A stretch of 64,000 bases of DNA, from positions 51,163,921 through 51,227,920 of the forward strand of contig CP092870.1 in the NCBI GenBank assembly GCA_030710605.1, read 5' to 3'. Both the position numbers and the translations under genes were made by a program. The stretch comes from Cordylochernes scorpioides (taxonomy: Eukaryota > Arthropoda > Arachnida > Pseudoscorpiones > Chernetidae). This document shows, piece after piece, positions 29,704 to 37,700 of this stretch. Numbering within the stretch: the stretch's first letter is position 1; the number at the start of each line of letters is the position of its first letter. The notes beneath the pieces were generated by a model. The model saw nothing but the letters and a program-made list of their open reading frames with translations. It was not told the origin of the DNA and searched no databases.

Positions 29704-31341
29704 ATGGCCGAAAGATTCGCATTTCCTAATCCGTCATTATATCCAATTTATACACAAACGTTATCTCTCGAACAAGAGATCGACGCATTATTAACAAAGA
29801 AGTCTTTGCCGGACGATCAGAAAGTGAAGCTCTTAGCAGAATTAATGCGACGTTATCAACGTTCATTCGACACTCCGCCGCCACCGCCGCCGCAACCCAT
29901 CGAACCTTTAAATGAACGAAATATAGATGCAGAAATTATCAATTCAGTCCCGATCACTTCAAAAAAGTATGTAGACATGATTATTCAACGTTTAAGATCT
30001 ACTAACGAAGTGATTTGGAATCAGAATGGTGAAATCATAATCAATAATCAAACTATTCCGCAGTCCAACGTCGTCGATATTTTTACGTTTCTTACGACGC
30101 GAAAAAGGAAGAACGTAAATGTACCTGTGGGCTTTCAAGATTTAGCGATAAGTTTAAAGAAAATAAATATTCCACAACAGTGGATTTTTAATTCGACCGC
30201 TAAGAATCTCATATTTAAGAAACAAACGCCAAGTGTAAAGCGGGAAGAGCTCTCGCCTTCTTTATCGACTTCAAAAAAAGAAAAAAAAATGGATCAATTA
30301 TTAGCCAAAGTGTATTACAACGCGGAAGAACCGGGAAGTTTTGGCGGAATCGATCAATTGGCTAAGAGCGCTAAAATATCGAAAAAATCTGCGCAGAAAT
30401 GGTTGGAGACACAGGACGTTTACACCCTTCATAAACCCGTTAAGTTAAATTTCAAACGACGAAAAATTATCGCCTTAGATATCAATGAACTATGGCAAGG
30501 CGACTTGGTGGACATGATTAAATTTTCTAAATTTAACAAAGGTTATCGTTACATTCTAACTATTGTCGATGTTTTTTCCAAGCGAGCCTACGCCATTCCT
30601 ATCAAACGAAAAAATTCTACCGAAATTGTAAAGGCCTTCAAAAACCTTTTTTCGAAGGAAAAAGTCGTTCCCAAACTCTTGCAAACGGACGAGGGCACCG
30701 AATTTTTCAATAAGCCTGTGCAGACATTATTCAAAAAATATAATATCAAACATTATCATTCGTACAGCGATAAGAAAGCCGCTAATGTGGAGAGATTCAA
30801 TCGAACGCTTAAAGGAAAAATGTGGCGGTTATTTACTCGAAGGGGGAGTTACAAATATATAGACGCGTTGCCGGATTTAATTAAAAGCTATAATAAAACT
30901 GTAAATCGAGTTACAAAGGTCGCCCCCGATGATGTGACTCCTTTCATGAGGGATGAAATATTTAATCGTTTGTATCCGCCTTCTACCGCCAAACGTTTCA
31001 AGTTCGAGGTCGGAGATAGAGTAAGGATATCTAAACTTAGAAGAACTTTCCGCAAAAGCTATCTACCGGGTTGGAGCGACGAGGTTTTCGTCATTTCCGA
31101 TCGCAAGAATACTGTTCCGGCAACCTATATATTGCGCGATTTGAAAAACGAGTTAATTAAAGGAAGTTTTTACGATTTCGAATTACAACGAGTACATAAG
31201 AGAGACGAGGATTTCTGGCCTATAGATCGCATTATCAAAACAAAAGGGAAGGGTAAGACGAAAAAATATTTTGTCAGTTTTAAAGGCTTTTCGGATCGAT
31301 TCAATTCATGGGTTACAGATCTACGAAGGAATTCTATGTGA
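29704..31341 (+). CDS. INT: Retroviral-type integrase with chromodomain and extra N-terminal domain
   Basis: 545 residues from ATG 29704; the open frame reaches back to 29629 but without an ATG. Residues 1-~185 are not integrase: an acidic helical region, a proline run (~58-66) and 'IIQRLRSTNEVIWNQNGEII', a pattern found in separate Polinton proteins. From ~210 comes integrase: 'AKSAKISKKSAQKWL', then 'YTLHKPVKLNFKRR', the DDE core with Asp in 'WQGDLVDM' (~265), Asp in 'QTDEGTEF' (~328) and Glu in 'NVERFNRTLK' (~362). An SH3-like region 'VGDRVRISKLRRTFRK' and a chromodomain 'YFVSFKGFSDRFNSWV' (~515-535) follow. It inserts the element and makes the 6-bp duplication. Catalytic residues intact. 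The last 34 nt overlap the next gene. Confidence 0.9.
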   Translation: MAERFAFPNPSLYPIYTQTLSLEQEIDALLTKKSLPDDQKVKLLAELMRRYQRSFDTPPPPPPQPIEPLNERNIDAEIINSVPITSKKYVDMIIQRLRSTNEVIWNQNGEIIINNQTIPQSNVVDIFTFLTTRKRKNVNVPVGFQDLAISLKKINIPQQWIFNSTAKNLIFKKQTPSVKREELSPSLSTSKKEKKMDQLLAKVYYNAEEPGSFGGIDQLAKSAKISKKSAQKWLETQDVYTLHKPVKLNFKRRKIIALDINELWQGDLVDMIKFSKFNKGYRYILTIVDVFSKRAYAIPIKRKNSTEIVKAFKNLFSKEKVVPKLLQTDEGTEFFNKPVQTLFKKYNIKHYHSYSDKKAANVERFNRTLKGKMWRLFTRRGSYKYIDALPDLIKSYNKTVNRVTKVAPDDVTPFMRDEIFNRLYPPSTAKRFKFEVGDRVRISKLRRTFRKSYLPGWSDEVFVISDRKNTVPATYILRDLKNELIKGSFYDFELQRVHKRDEDFWPIDRIIKTKGKGKTKKYFVSFKGFSDRFNSWVTDLRRNSM

Positions 31342-32093
31342 CCCTACCTTCGGATTCGAGTTTGGATTATTTTCCAAATAATACGCATTCAAATTATACA
31401 ACGCGTTTGCCCCATTGTATCAGACTCGAGGGAAACTGGCTCGTCGCCCTTGCCGAATTAAGATTTGATAGAATTGTCAAAGAAAAGGAACATTTTAATT
31501 TTTATTACATCGTTTCGAACGACCAGGGTGATACGCTTTTGTCTCATCAATTCGAATATCAAGCGACCGATCCGCTAATCGCCCTCGACAAATTTAACGA
31601 GGATATCGTCAAATTATTGTGGAGTCACAACATTAAAAACCACGGACAGTTCGATTTTCGGAATGACATTTCAACTTTAAATTTACCTCCTAATCATAAA
31701 TTGATCATTTCTAGGAATTTATATAATTATCTCAAATTCCCCGAAGCAACAACTTTATTACCATTAGGGATCTTGATTGAAGAACAAAAGACAATATCGA
31801 CCGAGCCAATCATTCGAGAGCGAACGGATAAGAATATACAATCGGTTTTTGTTTACTCCGATATATGTAAGTTTGGTATTGTGGGAGATTCGGCTTCGCC
31901 ACTTCTTCGGCACGTATTTCTTCCTCGAGACAAAGGTAGCGTAAACTTTGAAACTTTGTTCTATAAACCCGTTAATAAGAGCGAGTTTCAGACGATCGAA
32001 ATAAATATAAGAGACCGCTACGGTGATTTTGTATTATTCTTAGGCGAGAGCGTCAGCGTGACTTTGCATTTCAAACGAGATGACGATGCATAA
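31308..32093 (+). CDS. Penton-like minor capsid protein
   Basis: 261 residues. It starts with 'FYVTLPSDSSLDYFPNNTHS' and 'LEGNWLVALAEL', the N-terminal signature of Polinton/adintovirus penton homologues (single jelly roll at capsid vertices). It ends with 'SVFVYSDICKFGIVGDS', 'LRHVFLP' and 'FLGESVSVTLHFKRD', which also fit. The start ATG lies inside the integrase gene. The family assignment is from pattern knowledge and would be tested by profile search. No break is seen. Confidence 0.75.
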   Translation: MGYRSTKEFYVTLPSDSSLDYFPNNTHSNYTTRLPHCIRLEGNWLVALAELRFDRIVKEKEHFNFYYIVSNDQGDTLLSHQFEYQATDPLIALDKFNEDIVKLLWSHNIKNHGQFDFRNDISTLNLPPNHKLIISRNLYNYLKFPEATTLLPLGILIEEQKTISTEPIIRERTDKNIQSVFVYSDICKFGIVGDSASPLLRHVFLPRDKGSVNFETLFYKPVNKSEFQTIEINIRDRYGDFVLFLGESVSVTLHFKRDDDA

Positions 32094-32457
32094 ACATCGC
32101 TCTATCGACCCGCATACATGCTGTCAGTATTACGCGCTGCAACAGGGTGGTAATATTCCATATTATTACGCCACACAGGCTGGAAGGGGATGGTTCGGAA
32201 ATATTTTTCGAACAGTAACGCCCGTTTTGAAACGCGCGGGGAAATACTTTGGCAAAAAACTTTTATCCACCGCTTCTAAAGTAGCGGGAGATGTCGGCGG
32301 CGGAGAAAATTTCAAGCAGAGTATAAAAAAGCGAATATTTGAAACTGGAAGGGATATCAAAGACGACGCTCTCAAACGATTTCAAAGCGGAGAGGGCAAA
32401 CGTATAAAAACCGTACGTAAACGAAGAAGAAAGCAGAACAGGGACATATTCGCATGA
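32080..32457 (+). CDS. Small basic virion-like protein (pVI/pX-like position)
   Basis: 125 residues, overlapping the penton gene by 14 nt and the capsid gene by 4 nt (ATGA). The middle 'GWFGNIFRTVTPVLKRAGKY' is an amphipathic segment, followed by 'STASKVAGDVGGGENFK' and a strongly basic tail (RKRRRKQNRD). Gly-rich start, amphipathic helix and basic end resemble the small internal capsid proteins encoded next to hexon in Polintons and adenovirus-like viruses. Exact role inferred only. Confidence 0.65.
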   Translation: MTMHKHRSIDPHTCCQYYALQQGGNIPYYYATQAGRGWFGNIFRTVTPVLKRAGKYFGKKLLSTASKVAGDVGGGENFKQSIKKRIFETGRDIKDDALKRFQSGEGKRIKTVRKRRRKQNRDIFA

Positions 32458-33736
32458 TGGAACCTCTGTGTCTTAAATCCGAGCTGGACTTATTTTCGGG
32501 TTTACCGATTCAAGTAGCTATAGAAAACTCCGATTTTGAAGAAGTCCATCCTATAGCGACTCTATCGGACGGTCCAATCGAATTCTATATTCCGGGCACG
32601 TTTGAGCACTACATCGACCCGTCGTTCATTTTCTTACAACTCGCGGTTAAAATTTCGAAGAGAGATGGAAGCGCCATAGCCGCCACGGATAAAGTCGGAC
32701 CTATAAATTATCTCCTGAATACGGCTTATGAGAATGTAGAAGTTTTTTTAAACGAAAAGCAAATCGTATCGCAAAATAATTACGGGTATAGAAGTATTTT
32801 AGACGCCTTGCTAAACTTTCCCGAAAATGCACAGAAAACTTTTCTCAAATCTAGCTTATTTGAAAAGGACACGACGAAATATTTTGACGAAACAGACCCA
32901 AACGGTAATAATTTGGGATTGAAAGCTCGACATGCAGTTATGGATTTAAATAAAGAAATAACACTTTTCGGCGCGATGAATTTAGATTAAGTTTTCAGCA
33001 CAAACTCTTGCTAAATGGCGTCTCATTAAAAATCCGTTTGCATAGAGCTAAAAACTCCTTTGTTTTGATGTCCAATACTCAAGGTTTCGTTCTGAAGATA
33101 ACAAAGGCCTCTCTTCTCGTTCGAAAAGTGACTGTTTCACCGTCCGTCGTTCTCGCGCATAATAAAACTTTGGAGAATGGCGTCGCAAAATATCCAATAC
33201 GTAAAGTAGATGTAAAAACTCTAACGATTCCCAGCGGAACCCATTCGACAATCCTTCCGAACCTATTTTTAGGTCCAGTACCAAATCGTATTGTCATCGG
33301 ATTTGTGACGAATGGTGCATATAGTGGAGATTTCACGAAAAACCCGTTCAATTTTCAAAATTTTAACATAAATTATATTTCATTAAAAATCGGACAACGA
33401 GTTCTTCCAAACCGTCCGCTTACTCCGCAATTTTCCGAAGGAGAATTTTACAGAAGCTACATCGATCTCTTTTCCAACATGGGTCGATATTTAAGTTCCG
33501 GAGAATTGAATATAACTCCAGAAGAATTTCAAAACGGATTGACTCTGTTCGCGTTTGATACGACTCCCGATTTGTGCGCTTCGGATCTACATTCTAGCGC
33601 TACGCAAAATTCGAATATTTCTTTGGAAGTAAAATTTTCGAGCGCACTAACATCGACAATTAACGTCATCCTTTATTCCGAATTCCAATCCGAAATTCAT
33701 ATCGATAAACTGCGGCAAGTGAGTTTGATCGAGTAA
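32454..33736 (+). pseudogene. Hexon-like major capsid protein gene with a frameshift
   Basis: Two consecutive open pieces, 32454-32990 (178 residues) and 33008-33736 (242 residues), together have the size and sequence flow of one Polinton double-jelly-roll capsid protein. Piece 1 has 'GPIEFYIPGTFEHYIDP' and 'NTAYENVEVFLNEKQI'; piece 2 has 'LLLNGVSLKIRLHRAKNSFV' and 'FYRSYIDLF'. Reading changes by -1 around 32990, consistent with loss of one base. No standard slippery heptamer is present, so I take it as a mutation rather than programmed frameshifting. It would abolish the main capsid protein of this copy. Confidence 0.75.
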
Positions 33737-34467
33737 TGCAGGATTGTTACATAAACGAGGCGACGTTAGTTCATAGCTGCGATCAAAACGCGTTGATAAA
33801 ACTAAACGATGGCTTATACGTTCCGAAATCTTTCCCTTTAAAACAAAATTCGTATTATGATGCTGAGCAAAGAAAAATTACCAATGTTCCTGAACCAACA
33901 GACGACACAGATGTCGTTCCAAAAGGTTTTTTAACCAAGAAAATTAAGCGTTTGAAAAAGCAAGTTTTATTGTTAGACGAAGAAAACAAACACTTTGATT
34001 GCAACGGTTATAAAGTAACAAATTTAGGTAACGCTGAAAATGACACGGACGCCATCACAGTTTTATATCTCCGTGATTATTTAGGTAAATTAGTTACTAG
34101 TACCGAAACCTTAGATTTTCGCTTTATGCTCATGGAAGGAGATTCGATAGCGTTAAAATGTGAATTTGCACAACACAAATTCTTTCTCAATGGAAAAATT
34201 AGGAAGTATCGGCTCAGATATGAAAACGTGCCGACAGGTATTAACACCCCCGGGTGTTATATCGTTTTTAGAAATGACGAAGAAGAAGAAGAAGAAGCTC
34301 CTGAAATACAACATTTTTTAAGCGAATCGGTCAGGGATGATGTAAATATCTCATTTAAAAGCGGGGATAAGGTATTGGGAAACCTTACTTATACAGATTT
34401 TCACGCAAAAAACAATGTAAGAGTGTCGTTAAAATTATACGTCGACTACATTGGCACCTTACGATGA
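33736..34467 (+). CDS. Fibre-like protein with tail-fibre-type repeats
   Basis: 243 residues, start overlapping the capsid stop (TAATG). Residues ~46-66 ('KITNVPEPTDDTDVVPKGFL') and ~90-112 ('YKVTNLGNAENDTDAITVLY') are two copies of the 'I-x-N-hydrophobic...DTDA/V...yL' repeat well known from phage and virus tail fibres. A charged coiled-coil-like segment between them ('KKIKRLKKQVLLLDEENK') could trimerise. The C-terminal ~110 residues are beta-rich with an acidic loop (EEEEEEAPE) and might form a knob. Its place between capsid and protease genes suits a vertex spike. Attachment function is inference only. Confidence 0.6.
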   Translation: MQDCYINEATLVHSCDQNALIKLNDGLYVPKSFPLKQNSYYDAEQRKITNVPEPTDDTDVVPKGFLTKKIKRLKKQVLLLDEENKHFDCNGYKVTNLGNAENDTDAITVLYLRDYLGKLVTSTETLDFRFMLMEGDSIALKCEFAQHKFFLNGKIRKYRLRYENVPTGINTPGCYIVFRNDEEEEEEAPEIQHFLSESVRDDVNISFKSGDKVLGNLTYTDFHAKNNVRVSLKLYVDYIGTLR

Positions 34468-34892
34468 ATTCGAAACAACTCTTAAGATTGGCTACGCTCG
34501 ACCCTATCATTTCTAAAAAAATTGCGGGCGTGTTTCCGTCAGATTCGCTACCGAAATATATCGATGGTCGCTGCTGTAAGTATTTTGTTGTTAATCTAGA
34601 TCCGTCAACAATGAAGGGAAGTCATTGGGTCGCGATTGCCTTTTTGAATAAACGAACAGTTTTTTATTTCGACCCTTATGGTATTAAACCTTTTATGCCC
34701 GCGATCATAAATTTTATGAAACGCAATGCGAAAAGAATATCGCACAATAAGCTCCAGATGCAATCTCGCAATAGTAAAAGATGCGGCGAATATTGTTTGT
34801 ATTTCCTAAATAGAGTAAGCAGAAATAAAAAAATGACAAGGCTGAATTCCGAGCAGGTTACTCGGTTCGTGCGAAAAAATTTTCGCCAGTAG
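34464..34892 (+). CDS. PRO: Adenain-like cysteine protease
   Basis: 142 residues. Catalytic pattern of the adenovirus-type (C5-like) protease: His in 'GSHWVAIAF' (~53), Asp in 'YFDPYG' (~70), Gln in 'LQMQS' (~99) and Cys in 'RCGEYCLYFL' (~112). It cleaves capsid precursors during maturation in related viruses. The start overlaps the preceding stop (ATGA). Slightly short compared with adenain, as usual for Polintons. All four active-site residues are visible, so it is probably intact. Confidence 0.9.
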   Translation: MNSKQLLRLATLDPIISKKIAGVFPSDSLPKYIDGRCCKYFVVNLDPSTMKGSHWVAIAFLNKRTVFYFDPYGIKPFMPAIINFMKRNAKRISHNKLQMQSRNSKRCGEYCLYFLNRVSRNKKMTRLNSEQVTRFVRKNFRQ

Positions 34893-34909
34893 GGGGGTGT
34901 GTAAGAGAT

Positions 34910-35338
34910 ATGGAAGACGCTGTTGACGACATTTGGCAGTTTGTCCCTCCATTAAATATCAATATCTATAAATATAAATTATTCAAGCCTTCTATTTCAT
35001 GGCATTTAGCGCGTAAAAAAAGCATAGACGTTGAATTTCTTAGTAAAAGAATCAGTAATATAACTCCTCATCCATTTCATACTATCGAAGTTATTTCCGT
35101 AAATAGAGGAGAAATTTTTAAATCTTGGAGGCCCCTTCCAATCGGGGTCAATGCCTTCTTGTGCTTAGGCAAAGAAAGATCTCTAACGTTCAGACACCGC
35201 CAAGAAAATTCCAGCTATTTAACGCACAAACTAGAATCGGGAAATATAATTATCCTCGAAACTCGTGACGATGCAGAGGTATGTGTCCCTAAAGCGAGTT
35301 TCCGCAACGGGTGTTCGAAAATTATTTGGTTTTCTTAA
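34910..35338 (+). CDS. Polinton ORF, possibly a degenerate AlkB-like fold
   Basis: 142 residues. I do not recognise it securely. Its C-terminal half runs 'LPIGVNAFLCLGKERSLTF', then 'RHRQ', a hydrophilic loop, 'LTHKLESGNIIIL', then 'VCVPKASF', then a final hydrophobic strand. That order resembles the second half of AlkB-type 2-oxoglutarate dioxygenases (LG-x-R-x-F-x-FRH; L-x-x-G-x-hydrophobic; VPK). The His-x-Asp pair and later His that bind iron are not visible, so any relationship would be to an inactive version. The gene overlaps the next by 68 nt. Confidence 0.45.
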   Translation: MEDAVDDIWQFVPPLNINIYKYKLFKPSISWHLARKKSIDVEFLSKRISNITPHPFHTIEVISVNRGEIFKSWRPLPIGVNAFLCLGKERSLTFRHRQENSSYLTHKLESGNIIILETRDDAEVCVPKASFRNGCSKIIWFS

Positions 35339-35654
35339 ATGGGTAATTGTGATAACGCTCCTCCTCTGTGGCATAATAATAATGACAGTATCTCCCATTA
35401 TGACAATTCCCAGCCCATCTTCTAATAGTACGGAAAGACCTATGGGTTGTGCAATCTCTAATGCGATTTTGAATCCTTGTTTGAACGGTACCCATTTAGG
35501 AAGACAGATCTACGCACATTTGTGCAATGACGTCATTGACATAAGACAATTTTATTTGTGGAAGGGACAGTTGAAGCCCGGTGAACGAAGCGTACAGCTG
35601 ACTATTTCGGAATTCTCCTGCCTGTGTCATGTACGAGATATCTTGTATCGTTGA
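35271..35654 (+). CDS. Small single-pass membrane protein
   Basis: 127 residues from the ATG at 35271, in a different frame from the gene it overlaps. A basic N-terminus (RKLFG) precedes one strong membrane segment at ~20-40 ('FLKWVIVITLLLCGIIIMTV'). The remainder has two potential N-glycosylation sites (NST, NGT) and several cysteines, suggesting a type II protein with an external Cys-rich domain. A membrane protein is unusual in a Polinton gene set. No family recognised. Confidence 0.5.
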   Translation: MQRYVSLKRVSATGVRKLFGFLKWVIVITLLLCGIIIMTVSPIMTIPSPSSNSTERPMGCAISNAILNPCLNGTHLGRQIYAHLCNDVIDIRQFYLWKGQLKPGERSVQLTISEFSCLCHVRDILYR

Positions 35655-36147
35655 TTTTGAAGCTTTTCCGCTAGAGAGCGGTATGCTACTTCGCCAACTC
35701 TCTTGGACTCACCTACACCGCGACCTCGGTGAAAGAATTGAAATATATAATCCCAATTATACATATTGTCATTTAAGTGAGAGGGACAAAAGAACAGTTA
35801 GATATTGCACGAAGAAAATTCACGGACTATTCATGTGTCAAAAACCAAGGAGAGAAGGCAATTGGATTTGCGACGTGGAAAAATATATTTTGGAATTATA
35901 TTCAAATTTTGGAGGCACTTTCGCATATAAAGGCGGATGTATTGAGAAAAATATATTCGATAAATTAAATATTCCATCGATCGATCTTGAAAAAAAGTAT
36001 AACGTACCCAAATCGAAAACAATAGGCGTGAATTGCAAATTGTACGTCGTATATATCGAACATTGTAGCTTCTGCGATGTGTGTTCGTATAAAAGCTTTC
36101 TTGAATCCCACTATTTGTGCAATAAAATGAATGAAATGCTTGTGTAG
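35629..36147 (+). CDS. Cys-rich protein, possibly RNase H-fold exonuclease-like
   Basis: 172 residues from ATG 35629, overlapping the preceding stop. It opens with 'SCIVDFEAFPLESGMLLRQL', where a hydrophobic strand ends in Asp-x-Glu as in the first motif of DEDD exonucleases. Later come 'KKIHGLFMC', 'AYKGGCIEKNIF' and a C-terminal C..H..C..C cluster ('EHCSFCDVC'). A family of arthropod repeat-encoded proteins with this layout (D-x-E-x-F...HGL...KG...EK...C..H) is known to me, but without a proven function. The nuclease idea is inference. Confidence 0.5.
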   Translation: MYEISCIVDFEAFPLESGMLLRQLSWTHLHRDLGERIEIYNPNYTYCHLSERDKRTVRYCTKKIHGLFMCQKPRREGNWICDVEKYILELYSNFGGTFAYKGGCIEKNIFDKLNIPSIDLEKKYNVPKSKTIGVNCKLYVVYIEHCSFCDVCSYKSFLESHYLCNKMNEMLV

Positions 36148-36303
36148 AGCTAAAAAAAGCTTCGTGCTAAATTTTTTTTGGCGATGGGGTTGGCATTTCT
36201 TTCATGATAAAAAAAAATCAAATTTAAAGCAAAAAAAAAAATAACAATAATAAATAAATAAAACCCCAATGAGTAATTTGGCTTTTTTACCTCCTGGGTC
36301 TAC

Positions 36304-36792
36304 ATGGAAATAAAAAGCTCAGAGTGCGATATGATGCTGGACAAAACGCTTCTCGCTCTTCCTCTGCTTCGAAATTATAAACTTTTTTTCAAATCTCATC
36401 GACGTGTAGAGCTCCGGAAATGCAAATCGAACGGCAAACCCACCCGAGTCGGATTAGTCTTCAACGCTAATGAAATAAAGGATCTATTTTATTATTTAGA
36501 ATCACCTAAATTGAGAATTTTAAGAAGTGATTTTGAAATTATCATGATGAAGAAGGCTCGTGGAATTTATAAGACTATATTTTTACCTATTGAAGTTGCT
36601 GATATATTCTTCAAGTATTTGGATTTAATTATGTTTGTCATTTTTCCTCAAATAACTGCGGAAGAACTTATAAATGCTGCAAATAGCATATTTCCTGAAA
36701 AGTATATTGATATATGTGTCAAATTATCTAGATTATTCAATTTAAAATTATATCCTAATTCTAATATTAAAAAAAAAACGACTTTTATATGA
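36304..36792 (+). CDS. Polinton ORF of unknown function
   Basis: 162 residues, ATG 36304. N-terminus charged, then 'RVGLVFNANEIKDLFYYLES' and a helical, hydrophobic C-terminal half ending in a lysine run. No motif recognised. AATAAA at ~36811 follows, and the 3' part (36733-36832) is duplicated at 36957-37055. It is preceded by a 156-bp AT-rich gap containing several AATAAA signals. Confidence 0.5.
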   Translation: MEIKSSECDMMLDKTLLALPLLRNYKLFFKSHRRVELRKCKSNGKPTRVGLVFNANEIKDLFYYLESPKLRILRSDFEIIMMKKARGIYKTIFLPIEVADIFFKYLDLIMFVIFPQITAEELINAANSIFPEKYIDICVKLSRLFNLKLYPNSNIKKKTTFI

Positions 36793-37055
36793 ATCCCCAT
36801 TTATTTGAAATAATAAAAAATCTTTAACTAATCTTCTTGTGTTTTTTTTTTTCTACACTAAAATACATGCATTGACGGTGTTTTTCATACAATTTTCAAA
36901 TAACCCTAAACAAAATGTGGTATACATTTTTTTTTTACAAAATAAATAAACAAAAGATTATTCAATTTAAAATTATATCCTAATTCTAATATAAAAAAAA
37001 GACTTTTATATAAATCCCCATTTATTTGAAATAATAAAAAATCTTTACCTAATCT
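36733..37055 (+). repeat. ~100-bp direct duplication (36733-36832 and 36957-37055)
   Basis: Both copies run from 'TTATTCAATTTAAAATTATA' through 'CCCCATTTATTTGAAATAAT'. The second copy is a non-coding repeat of the end of the preceding ORF. Confidence 0.8.
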
Positions 37056-37064
37056 TTTTTTTTC

Positions 37065-37165
37065 TTTCATTATACATTTGAAATAAATAGTTTTTGAAAA
37101 ACCTATTAAAATATTAAACTTTGTTTTCTTCTTCTTCCTCTTTAGTGCCAAAGTTAGATGGAAAA
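37065..37165 (-). pseudogene. Inverted relic of the left-end small ORF
   Basis: Read on the minus strand, ~90 bp match 22812-22893 (for example 'TTTTAATAGGTTTTT' and 'TTATTTCAAATGTAT'). Stops and gaps show it is non-coding. It lies inside the right end, beyond the right-end ORF and its 3' region. Confidence 0.7.
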
Positions 37166-37374
37166 GCTTGGCCATTTAAAAATGTACACTTTTTTTTCAA
37201 ATATATATTTTTGACACACATTTCCATAAATATTATATCGTTATATCAGTTGGTAAAAGATATGACAGATTTTTAAAAAAAATGAGCACACAAACACTTT
37301 TTTTTTTTTTCAACATGAACTTTATTACATTTTAGACTCAAAGAGAAAAAAGTGTGCACACAAACGGAGCATAT

Positions 37375-37659
37375 TTACAAACGTTGGATTTCTAAGTTTG
37401 TCGTACTCCCGATGCGTTCCTTGAAAATCAAGGAGCATTCTTCTTTGATGATTTCGTCTAATTGAAATTGCTTCAGCTTTGAATATCTTTTTGGAAGAAA
37501 TAGTGTCCGCTGAGAATCTTTTACTTCTATAACCGCCTTGACTGATGGACCGAAGCGGGTTTCAACTAGTTTGAGTTCTATCAGTTTATAACTGCCTAAT
37601 TCCAGCTCATCAAATTTTATGAGAGGTGGATAAGAGGTTATACTGTTGAATGCCTCCAT
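37375..37659 (-). CDS. Polinton right-end small protein, possible OB-fold-like
   Basis: 94 residues on the minus strand, facing inward from the right terminal repeat. Beta-rich: 'YKLIELKLVETRFGPSVKAV', then 'LFLPKRYSKL', then alternating hydrophobics. Small arthropod repeat-encoded proteins with 'K-L-V-x-T-x-F/Y-G' and 'FLPKR' are familiar to me and could be single-strand DNA-binding (OB-fold) proteins, but this is unproven. The promoter block of the terminal repeat (TCAG at 37666-37663) is only a few bases before the ATG, and the 3' region (37330-37170) matches that of the left-end gene. Confidence 0.6.
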   Translation of the reverse strand: MEAFNSITSYPPLIKFDELELGSYKLIELKLVETRFGPSVKAVIEVKDSQRTLFLPKRYSKLKQFQLDEIIKEECSLIFKERIGSTTNLEIQRL

Positions 37660-37662
37660 AAT

Positions 37663-37700
37663 CTGACTGCAATTTGAGAAAATATCGGCCTATATATATA
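37663..37700 (-). promoter_or_regulatory. Candidate core promoter of right-end ORF
   Basis: Minus strand: a TATATATATATA run, GGCCGATATTTTCTCAAATTG, then TCAG (37666-37663). The same block occurs at the left end and upstream of PolB. Confidence 0.5.

Noticed and set aside
32980-33010. Programmed frameshift in the hexon gene
   Set aside because: The shift is -1, but no X-XXY-YYZ heptamer lies in the overlap. A single-base loss is simpler.
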